A stretch of DNA of 5,284 nucleotides. It comes from WGAL01 sp964570865. GTDB lineage: Bacteria; Bacteroidota; Ignavibacteria; Ignavibacteriales; Melioribacteraceae. A program made the position numbers and the translations under genes. Positions 1 through 5,284 of this stretch are shown piece by piece (within the stretch, counting starts at the first letter, position 1; each line of letters starts with the position of its first letter). Where the stretch lies: the NCBI GenBank assembly GCA_964570865.1, contig CAZMZM010000092.1:1-5284 (forward strand), given 5' to 3'. The notes under the pieces were generated by a model, which saw only the letters and a list, made by a program, of their open reading frames with translations, did not search any database and was not told the DNA's origin.

Positions 1-115
1 CCTTTTTTTTTTATGTAATAGTGTTAAACGGAGTCATCCTGTCTTTAGCAAGACTTATCTCTTCCGAACTTCTAAACAGTTTCAATCCTTTTTGGTCAAG
101 GTAAGAGAGTTAAAC
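1..115 (-). CRISPR. Edge of a probable CRISPR array: two diverged repeats and one spacer
   Basis: Bases 79-115 (37 bases) look like a type I/III repeat. On the minus strand the unit starts GTTTAAC and ends GGATTGAAAC; its last eight bases, ATTGAAAC, match the usual 5' handle left by Cas6 cleavage in type III systems. A second copy at 1-29 aligns without gaps to bases 87-115 and, by my count, matches at 22 of 29 positions, including CCTTTTT at one end and GTTAAAC at the other. It would continue past the left edge. The spacer would be bases 30-78 (49 bases, somewhat long) and the repeat period 86. The unit at 79-115 can form only a 4-base-pair CCTT/AAGG stem (87-90 with 98-101), so the repeat is weakly structured. 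The divergence and a run of ten T in the 1-29 copy leave doubt: it could be a decayed array end or a chance resemblance. Confidence 0.55.
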
Positions 116-272
116 AGTATATTTTACAATACATTAGAGAATTATCAAAGAACAGTTGGAGCGCAATTTAAGAATTATTTTCTTAAAATACAATATGTTA
201 TGGAAATCATTTAAAAATTTCTCTTATTGGGAGGTTCGATCGCCACAGGGAAAGCATTTTGGAATTTATGGC

Positions 273-316
273 AAGCCCCGTTTTCCCCATTTTGCCTTCT
301 CAGTGGGGAAAGGCTT
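273..316. other. Compact imperfect hairpin with the strongest GC pairing in the intergenic region
   Basis: An outer 5-base stem (AAGCC at 273-277 with GGCTT at 312-316) stacks on an inner 8-base stem (TTTCCCCA at 282-289 with TGGGGAAA at 304-311). The strands join directly on the right side and have a 4-base bulge (278-281) on the left. The loop is 14 bases (290-303). It stands out in AT-rich surroundings and could form in RNA from either strand. Neither side is followed by a T-run suited to termination. It might be a structured RNA element or a protein-binding site; function is unknown. Confidence 0.45.
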
Positions 317-376
317 TCGTTGTTCGCGTGTTCTTTATTTGATTAGGGAAAATATTTACAAGATTTTCCACATATA

Positions 377-433
377 TAAAACTTCTCTTGTTCGCGGGTA
401 AAATTTACGTTTTTTAGGATAAGAGAAGTTTTA
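377..433. repeat. 13-base inverted repeat followed by a T-run
   Basis: TAAAACTTCTCTT at 377-389 is the perfect reverse complement of bases 421-433, with a 31-base loop. On the plus strand the right arm is followed closely by eight T (436-443), which superficially resembles an intrinsic terminator. However, the stem is AT-rich, the loop is long, and no plus-strand gene ends here. Its arms share the TTCTCTT core with the longer 212-536 inverted repeat that encloses it, so both look like parts of one repeat family. Confidence 0.6.
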
Positions 434-637
434 AATTTTTTTTCTGCGTTTTTTGCGTTTTTTCGAAGGGGAAATTCACGTTTTTTCTCTTATGTTCTCT
501 CTTTTAGCCTTATTTGCCCAATAAGAGAAATTTTTAGAAAGCTCCTTACTTGAAGTGTTCTCCGTAACCCGTTGTATTTCAATATGATACCAATTTCTCT
601 CTTCGGAGGAAAATTTCTCTTTTGATTTTATGTTTCC

Positions 638-654
638 CTCGCGTTATTTGCGAG
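638..654. other. Small hairpin just beyond the RT-cas1 stop codon
   Basis: CTCGC (638-642) pairs with GCGAG (650-654) around a 7-base loop, about 38 bases downstream of the RT-cas1 stop. It sits where an operon terminator would be expected, but on the minus strand it is followed by an A-rich run, not by T. It is therefore not a standard intrinsic terminator. It might stabilise the 3' end of the cas mRNA, or be chance. Confidence 0.25.
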
Positions 655-691
655 TCCGTCAATTTGTCAAAGAACTTTTCCAATCGACAAG

Positions 692-2953
692 TTACCATTT
701 CAACAAAAAGGGTTTAAATTTTTTCGATTCTCCGGTAATAAAGTTTTTCAGGTCATTACTAATGTTTATAATCAGTTGGTTTAAATTAATAACTTTATTT
801 CTATAATAAAAATTCGCCGAGAGTCTTCCAAGAATTTTTTTTGCCAGTTCGCTTTTTACTGTGGCACTAAAATTTTGCTGAGTTATTTTTAAGTTTTTCC
901 GCTTTGAAACAAAGGCAAGGACTGTTCTATCGACAGCGGCTGCGCGGAAAGGTTCGACGAGGTCGAAAACGAGGGAAGGTTTGTTGTGAGCCTGCCTATG
1001 TAAGAAACCCACTTGCGGATTCAATCCGCTTAAAATCACAGAGGTATGAACACGTGTGTAAAGAATTCCGTATCCGTAGTTCAGCATAATGTTAATTGGG
1101 TTCCGAGCGTTTTTATGTTCCCGAGATTCAAATCCATAATGCTCGGGTAACAATAGTGCGAACAATCGCCAATAGGCAGAGGCAAAAGAACCTTCCAATC
1201 CAAGTATTTTATCACGAAACGTATTAAGATTGCCCTCAAGGGGAATTTCTTCGACTTTATCAATAATTTCTTCCATAAAATTTTCTTCTTTTTCCCAAAT
1301 TTCGTTTTCTCTAAGTTCTTTCCTGTTCTTTTTAAAGAATTTCAAAACACCCAATTGGTTTTTAATTTTCGCAAGGATGAGGTTTCGGACTATAATTTTC
1401 GCTTTCGGTTCTTTCAGTGCTTTCACTTGGGCAATTACTTGCGGGGAAACGCCCACGGAAGCGGGGATAAGAGCGGCGTATGGTTTCCCGAGGGGGTCAA
1501 GATAATCTATTCTTATTTTATGCTCTGCAAGAAGTCTTATGGCATCGGTAGTAATTGTTACCCCTTTGGCAGAAATAATCATGTGCCTAATTTTACTAAC
1601 GGAAACCTCGTTTTGTATATAACCTTTGTTGCGCACAACGATTCCATCGCCCCGCTTACCTATAGAAGAATAAGAAGTGGAGACTATCATATCCAGGTTT
1701 TCGTACCAAACCTTCACGTATTTTCGACTGTTTATCTCAATCTTACGTCGCAATCGGAGGGATTTATTCAATTCTTTTTCTTTTTCCGTTCTAAAGAAAT
1801 CTTTATATAGATTTACGAAATAGTTGTTGCTTTTGGTAGGTACTATTCGTGCAAGGTTGAGGTTTTTTATGACCCGTATAGCCTCGTTAAGAGAAATTTT
1901 CCCCTCAAGGGAGGAAGATTTTGCGGCAAGGGCTTCTATTATGCTACGCGAAAGGCGCGTTAGCTGTTCGTCGGTATCGAATTGATAATAATATCTCCTA
2001 ATTCCTTCGATGCTATCTCTAAGAACAAAAGGTATTTGCGAAAATTCCGTTCTCATAATCTTTTCAAAAAATTTCCGCTTTATTTTCTTGTACTTGCCAG
2101 GAGCAATGGTTAACATATTTTCTTTAAATAAAATACCAAGAAATTCAAAACCCTCGTCATAATCGGAGAATCGGTAGTCCTTATTGATTCGAAGTTTAAG
2201 CTCTTTTTCAAGATATTCCTTAACAAAAGAGAAATGTGTTTTCAGGTCTTTTTCGTTCTTGGACAGCAACAAAATATTATCGGAATATCTAACATTAACA
2301 ATGTTCCTGTTTTGCAGTTCATGGTCAAAAGAATTCATATAAATGTTAGATAGAAGTGGGGATACAACGCCGCCCTGGGCAATGCCAACACCTTTATCGA
2401 TATACTTATAGTTGTAAACGGCGCCGGTTTGCACCCACATTCTAAAGAGGTTAAGAATTATATCGTTTTTTACATAGTATTTTACTTTTTCAATCAATAG
2501 AAGTCTATCGATAGAATCGAAAAAATTATCAATATCCAGATGACAAAAGAAATAATATTTACGGGCGATAAAATCTCTTACTCGTTTTACGGCTTTCACA
2601 TGTCCCTTATTAGGACGATAAGCATAATTTGTATTAACAAAAAATTTGTTCAAGTAGTAATAATAAAAGGTGGAAACCACCGTTTGAAGGAGTTTATCCT
2701 TAAGAGTCAAAAGAGAGATGGGGCGAAATTCTTTCTTTTCTTTTTTGATAAAAATTAACTTATAGGGTTGGGGAATATATTCACCATGCGTAACTTGCCG
2801 TATAATGTCATAAACATGTTCGGAGAAATTTTTTGAAAATTCTTCTATCGTTACTTTATCTATGCCATATTGTGAATTTCTTGCTCTTATTTTGCGCCAG
2901 GCGGCGGAAAAATTTTCCATCGATAAAATCGCATTTATGTTTTCCTCTTTCAT
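692..2953 (-). CDS. cas1: Reverse transcriptase-Cas1 fusion protein (CRISPR spacer acquisition)
   Basis: This 753-residue protein joins a group II intron-like reverse transcriptase to a Cas1 integrase. RT signs: RPIS at 77-80; AYRP at 111-114; motif A LDIDNFFDSI with the catalytic Asp at 140; QGGVVSPLLSNIYM at 193-206; the YxDD box, here YSDN, at 223-226; and GFEFLG at 268-273. A thumb or linker region runs to about 410. Cas1 signs: a beta-rich N-terminal part from about 415, then the catalytic set Glu587 (LEGSFASAYW), His652 (GFLH) and Asp664/Glu667 (FDLVEPFR), all present. RT-Cas1 proteins with Cas2 insert new spacers into the array, and some can capture spacers from RNA; they act on nucleic acid in the cytoplasm. 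No Cas6 domain is fused at the N terminus, unlike some relatives. The ATG overlaps the cas2 stop (ATGA), suggesting coupled translation, and the gene appears to end the operon. The unusual feature is Asn226 in place of the second motif-C Asp. I am very sure of the family; whether the RT is active is open. Confidence 0.96.
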   Translation of the reverse strand: MKEENINAILSMENFSAAWRKIRARNSQYGIDKVTIEEFSKNFSEHVYDIIRQVTHGEYIPQPYKLIFIKKEKKEFRPISLLTLKDKLLQTVVSTFYYYYLNKFFVNTNYAYRPNKGHVKAVKRVRDFIARKYYFFCHLDIDNFFDSIDRLLLIEKVKYYVKNDIILNLFRMWVQTGAVYNYKYIDKGVGIAQGGVVSPLLSNIYMNSFDHELQNRNIVNVRYSDNILLLSKNEKDLKTHFSFVKEYLEKELKLRINKDYRFSDYDEGFEFLGILFKENMLTIAPGKYKKIKRKFFEKIMRTEFSQIPFVLRDSIEGIRRYYYQFDTDEQLTRLSRSIIEALAAKSSSLEGKISLNEAIRVIKNLNLARIVPTKSNNYFVNLYKDFFRTEKEKELNKSLRLRRKIEINSRKYVKVWYENLDMIVSTSYSSIGKRGDGIVVRNKGYIQNEVSVSKIRHMIISAKGVTITTDAIRLLAEHKIRIDYLDPLGKPYAALIPASVGVSPQVIAQVKALKEPKAKIIVRNLILAKIKNQLGVLKFFKKNRKELRENEIWEKEENFMEEIIDKVEEIPLEGNLNTFRDKILGLEGSFASAYWRLFALLLPEHYGFESREHKNARNPINIMLNYGYGILYTRVHTSVILSGLNPQVGFLHRQAHNKPSLVFDLVEPFRAAAVDRTVLAFVSKRKNLKITQQNFSATVKSELAKKILGRLSANFYYRNKVINLNQLIINISNDLKNFITGESKKFKPFLLKW

Positions 2954-3225
2954 ACGTCAACAAAAGTAACAATTTTTTGAACATACGCTACGCCGATGGT
3001 AACCCGGTGCGAAACGCACTTTTGGCAATTTCTAAAAAATATCACCGAGTCCTTCCTTTCGTCAATCAAGTTACGAACCTCCGAGACAAGTTGTTTTAGA
3101 GCGGTTTTCGTTAAATCGCACTCAAAAACACTTTTTTGAAGGCGAATGCCGTAATTTTCAAGCACTTTACTTACTTTGTTACGAGTTCTATCGTTTTCAA
3201 TATCGTAAGCTATTATATAATTCAT
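2950..3225 (-). CDS. cas2: CRISPR-associated protein Cas2
   Basis: The 91-residue length and N-terminal pattern are typical of Cas2: YDI at 7-9 with the conserved Asp8, followed by ENDRTRNKV and then YGIRLQKSVFECDL in the second strand and helix region. Cas2 forms the dimer that bridges two Cas1 dimers in the integration complex and sets spacer length; its nuclease activity is usually dispensable. The ATG is preceded by no clear ribosome site. The stop codon overlaps the RT-cas1 start by four bases, so the two acquisition subunits are probably made together. Here cas2 comes before the cas1-bearing gene, the reverse of the commonest order. Two Cys near the C-terminal part (CQKC) are visible, as in many Cas2 proteins. 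Nothing looks truncated. Confidence 0.96.
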   Translation of the reverse strand: MNYIIAYDIENDRTRNKVSKVLENYGIRLQKSVFECDLTKTALKQLVSEVRNLIDERKDSVIFFRNCQKCVSHRVTIGVAYVQKIVTFVDV

Positions 3226-3237
3226 GGCACTTTAATT

Positions 3238-3245
3238 CAAAGATA
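3238..3245 (-). promoter_or_regulatory. Possible Bacteroidota-type -7 element upstream of cas2
   Basis: On the minus strand the bases read TATCTTTG, matching the Bacteroidota -7 consensus TAnnTTTG exactly, 12 bases before the cas2 ATG. The nearest TTG upstream is about 26 bases away, further than the usual 19-21, so the -33 half is not supported. The 41-base gap is otherwise AT-rich. It might provide an internal promoter for cas2 and RT-cas1 that is independent of the upstream genes, or be chance. Confidence 0.22.
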
Positions 3246-3266
3246 GTTATCGATATTTAGTTATGC

Positions 3267-4214
3267 TCATTCAATTCTAAACTTCCCCAATCCGAAGACT
3301 GTATTTTTACCCAGGTGGAGGTATTCGGTCAGACGGGCAAGTTGGGAAAATTCCCCCAGCTCGCCTTCGAATTTTATTCTTCCCAGAAATCCGCCAAATT
3401 CCATCTTTTGTTTCTGTCGATTCGAATAACGCATAATATTTTTATATTGTAGGGAATTCTCCACGATGCGAACGGCGGGAATTTCTTTGTTCTTTTCCTG
3501 GGGTACTTTGCCTTCGCAAAAGAGATGGGAAACGGAAAGGACTCTTCGGAACATCGCTTCATAGAAAATTTCCGCGGTCAGTTCTTCCTTCCTTTTTATT
3601 ATCTTACCCAATTTTTGAATTCTCAGCGGGGAAACGAATTCCAATTCCAACCGTTTGCTTTTTGGGAAAGGTTTAGAAAGTATTTCGTTTTCGGTAATTT
3701 TCTCGTACTGAAGTTTAAGCACATCCGTTTTGGCGTCGAAGACTTCACGAAAGTTACCCTGGGCGTCGATGTTCAAAACAGAAAGAAGTTGAAATTTATA
3801 ACGCTTGTAGCCAATGCCTCTTTCTCCCATTTTTTGAAAGGTATAAACAAAGAAAGGGAAGTATTTTATTGCATCGCCGAAGATTACCGTACCGATTTCG
3901 AAAGTATCCCCCGGCTCGTAATAATGTCTTTCATCGAGAGGGGGTTCGATAACAAAAGGATGGGGAGATTTCTTAACACCGGTGAGGAAATCGAGTTGGT
4001 GGTTGGGAATTTCGGTTTCGAACACTTGGAAATAGCCGCAGTTTTGTCGCAGCATACAATTATCGCAGGATTCCGCACGTGTAATGCATACCGCCCGTTT
4101 GAACGTCCAACCGAAAGCGCCTCGAAACATCGAGCCTTTGAAGCTCGGCAAGTTCATTCTTTCCTTGGCGCGAAAAAGAAATTTGAATTTGTACAAAACA
4201 ATGGGATATTTCAT
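3267..4214 (-). CDS. cas6: CRISPR repeat endoribonuclease Cas6 (RAMP family), stand-alone
   Basis: A 315-residue protein of the Cas6 group that carries an N-terminal cysteine cluster. After a beta-rich start and GSMFRGAFGW (27-36) come Cys43, then C-x2-C-x5-C at 50, 53 and 59 (CDNC...CGYF), likely a metal-binding or structural knuckle. The C-terminal half has SPLRI at 195-199, a motif NRQKQKMEFGGFLGRI at 265-280, and ends with the RAMP glycine-rich loop LGKNTVFGLGKFRI at 301-314. Cas6 cuts the array transcript within each repeat and leaves an 8-base handle on the crRNA; a repeat ending ATTGAAAC at the left edge would suit it. I cannot point to a catalytic His with confidence; His300, just before the glycine-rich loop, is a conserved-looking position in this subfamily but unproven. 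The ATG overlaps the stop of the upstream nuclease gene (ATGA), and cas2 follows after 41 bases. No ribosome site is evident. Confidence 0.92.
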   Translation of the reverse strand: MKYPIVLYKFKFLFRAKERMNLPSFKGSMFRGAFGWTFKRAVCITRAESCDNCMLRQNCGYFQVFETEIPNHQLDFLTGVKKSPHPFVIEPPLDERHYYEPGDTFEIGTVIFGDAIKYFPFFVYTFQKMGERGIGYKRYKFQLLSVLNIDAQGNFREVFDAKTDVLKLQYEKITENEILSKPFPKSKRLELEFVSPLRIQKLGKIIKRKEELTAEIFYEAMFRRVLSVSHLFCEGKVPQEKNKEIPAVRIVENSLQYKNIMRYSNRQKQKMEFGGFLGRIKFEGELGEFSQLARLTEYLHLGKNTVFGLGKFRIE

Positions 4215-5284
4215 TTTAAGCTCGGGGAATTTGAATACTTAAGATTTTTGATAAATTCTTCTAGCTCTGAAAAACGAATAAAAGTTATGTTGTTATCGTT
4301 AAGCCTTTCTCTCATTGCAGGATTTGGAGTGGTATTCCCAACAAAAAACAATCTCGAATATCTGCCAAAATATTCACGCCTCAGAAAATTTAATTTATCA
4401 ATATCGCTCATTTTTATTGTGCCGGTTTTACACTCGAAAATATAGGGAATTACACCTTTCATTGCTAAAATATCTATTTCATTTTTAGCGGAGGTATTGA
4501 CTGCTTTGCTATAATAAGGAATTTTTAGATTGGGAACCACATAATCAAATTTATTTGCTTGGCGAATAATTTGATAAGTCCAATATTCAAGCCAAAAACC
4601 GTCATTGAAATACCAACGATAGTTGTTTAAAGCGTTCTTTTTTACGCTTGTTAAGGAAATTTCATAATAAGTTACGCCTTTATGAATTAATTTGATATTA
4701 ATGGATTTACCTTGAATTGAATAGATACTTTCGTAATTTTTCTTTTTCCTTTTTTTACCCTTTATTACAGGGAGAAAAGTCCTATAATAGTCCTTCATTA
4801 CAGAAAGATATTCTTTTACTTTTGGCATCTTTTCAACTTCATCAAACGAGCCTATGTTCAGCTCGTAGCCGCTTAATGCCAAATATTTTTTCGGCGTTAT
4901 TTTAACGGGAAAAACCTTACGTTCAATCTCTTTTCCGTTGTAGAAAAGAATGTATTCGCCGTTTTGCCCGTTAATGTAAATAGCTTTATAACCGCTATCC
5001 ATTGCGAATTGAAACATTGCAGCGGACTGAATTTTTGTTCCGCCTGTAAAATTAAGGATTAGTTCATCACCCTCTTCCAAATATTGTTCGGAGTATTTTT
5101 GGAGTTTATTGTAAATATCGAAATAATCAAAAGCGGCAACTTCAATTTCGTCAATCTGCGTCTCATCGAGAACATCAGCAATATTTTCATATTCTTTACG
5201 CACGGCGTTAGTAAGCAAGCAAACATTAATTTGCGGTTTAACAATTTCGTGCGCAATATAAACGGGCATTGTCTGCCCGCTTAT
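4211..5284 (-). CDS. CARF-domain PD-(D/E)XK nuclease, Card1/Can2-like; 5' end outside the window
   Basis: The first in-window ATG is at 5269, but the frame stays open to the edge and reads ISGQT before it. Together with MPVYIAHEI this resembles the start of the CARF domain in this family (a strand, then a QTxP turn), so the true start is probably some 5-15 residues beyond the window. Numbered from the ATG at 5269, the ligand-binding signature NFTGGTK is at 73-79. A charged linker (GKKRKKK, 171-177) leads to a nuclease domain: Glu228 in GFWLEYW, Asp266 in NEIDIL, and Glu279-Lys281 in FECKTG, a complete PD-(D/E)XK set. Such proteins are dimers switched on by cyclic oligoadenylate (usually cA4) from the Cas10 subunit of type III complexes; they then degrade DNA and/or RNA without sequence specificity, causing dormancy or immunity. 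It overlaps cas6 by four bases. Can1 is unlikely because only one CARF-nuclease unit is present. The ligand and the preferred substrate cannot be read from the sequence. Confidence 0.88.
   Translation of the reverse strand: MSGQTMPVYIAHEIVKPQINVCLLTNAVRKEYENIADVLDETQIDEIEVAAFDYFDIYNKLQKYSEQYLEEGDELILNFTGGTKIQSAAMFQFAMDSGYKAIYINGQNGEYILFYNGKEIERKVFPVKITPKKYLALSGYELNIGSFDEVEKMPKVKEYLSVMKDYYRTFLPVIKGKKRKKKNYESIYSIQGKSINIKLIHKGVTYYEISLTSVKKNALNNYRWYFNDGFWLEYWTYQIIRQANKFDYVVPNLKIPYYSKAVNTSAKNEIDILAMKGVIPYIFECKTGTIKMSDIDKLNFLRREYFGRYSRLFFVGNTTPNPAMRERLNDNNITFIRFSELEEFIKNLKYSNSPSLK

Larger units (their letters stand above)
212..536. repeat. 20-base perfect inverted repeat (arms 212-231 and 517-536)
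   Basis: The left arm reads TAAAAATTTCTCTTATTGGG and the right arm is its exact reverse complement; the match stops at the next base on both sides. The 285-base interior holds a second inverted repeat and a hairpin. Part of the arm recurs as a 12-base direct repeat at 610-621 (AAAATTTCTCTT), which could pair with 523-534 instead. No transposase is encoded between the arms and I did not see a target-site duplication, so this is not an obvious insertion sequence. It could be a small non-autonomous element, a regulatory element, or folding structure in a leader transcript. Confidence 0.75.
116..691. other. Gene-free stretch between RT-cas1 and the array; candidate CRISPR leader
   Basis: I see no convincing gene here. 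The stretch is AT-rich, with T-runs on the plus strand (A-runs in the direction of the cas operon). It lies directly upstream of the proposed first repeat when read on the minus strand, where a leader would be. It is crowded with short repeats: the 7-mer TTCTCTT or its complement occurs exactly at 219-225, 383-389, 421-427, 485-491, 523-529 and 615-621, and CGTTTTTT occurs at 408-415, 447-454, 456-463 and 479-486. I found no convincing promoter for array transcription. At about 575 bases it is longer than most CRISPR leaders, so only the part next to base 116 may act as one. The leader role is inferred from position. Confidence 0.4.

Noticed and set aside
173..201. Third CRISPR-like unit one period (86 bases) to the right of the second
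   Set aside because: Aligned in register it matches at few positions and lacks both the CCTTTTT and GTTAAAC ends, so the array appears to stop at base 115.
156..401. Plus-strand frame of 81 codons in the intergenic region
   Set aside because: It starts with TTG, has no ribosome site, shows no recognisable domain, and runs through the hairpin and inverted-repeat arms. It is more likely a chance open frame.
377..443. Plus-strand intrinsic terminator (13-base stem plus T8)
   Set aside because: The stem is AT-rich, the loop is 31 bases, and no plus-strand gene precedes it. It fits better as a member of the TTCTCTT repeat family.
145..675. TCAAAGAAC direct repeat at 145-153 and 667-675 flanking the intergenic stretch, considered as a target-site duplication
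   Set aside because: At 9 bases in AT-rich sequence it could be chance. It does not abut the inverted-repeat arms, and no transposase or integrase other than Cas1 is present.
1355..1810. 151-codon plus-strand frame opposite the Cas1 domain
   Set aside because: It is a shadow of RT-cas1 with low-complexity Phe-rich segments and no start signal.
3525..4445. 306-codon plus-strand frame opposite cas6 and the CARF nuclease 3' end
   Set aside because: It is antisense to two well-supported genes, has no recognisable motif, and its composition is explained by the complement of Cas6 coding sequence.

Overview
This window is an AT-rich bacterial accessory locus. It carries the acquisition, processing and ancillary-nuclease part of a reverse-transcriptase-containing CRISPR-Cas system, most likely type III. 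All convincing genes lie on the minus strand. In transcription order (right to left) they are: a CARF plus PD-(D/E)XK nuclease of the Card1/Can2 kind, cut by the right window edge; a stand-alone Cas6; Cas2; and an RT-Cas1 fusion. Two junctions (nuclease/cas6 and cas2/RT-cas1) are 4-base ATGA overlaps. The cas6-cas2 gap is 41 bases, so the four genes probably form one operon. I see no good Shine-Dalgarno sequence at the three visible starts, and a TAnnTTTG-like element lies just upstream of cas2. Both fit Bacteroidota or a relative, but this assignment is tentative.

Left of the RT-cas1 stop, bases 116-691 hold no convincing gene. The stretch contains a 20-base perfect inverted repeat, a 13-base inverted repeat, a compact GC-richer hairpin, six exact copies of the 7-mer TTCTCTT/AAGAGAA, and four copies of CGTTTTTT. 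At the far left, bases 79-115 look like a type I/III CRISPR repeat. Read on the minus strand it begins GTTTAAC and ends GGATTGAAAC, which would give the typical 8-base 5' handle ATTGAAAC. A second, diverged copy occupies bases 1-29 and runs off the window, 86 bases away in register. The array would therefore be transcribed leftward, like the cas operon, with the intergenic stretch as its leader.

The proposed division of labour is as follows. RT-Cas1 with Cas2 acquires spacers, possibly from RNA. Cas6 cuts the array transcript. A type III effector, not in this window and probably to the right, would make cyclic oligoadenylate that activates the CARF nuclease. The main oddity is in the RT: the YxDD catalytic box reads YSDN (residues 223-226), while the Cas1 catalytic residues look intact. 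Either the RT works with an Asn in that position, as some viral RNA polymerases do, or its polymerase activity is altered or lost while the fused integrase is kept.
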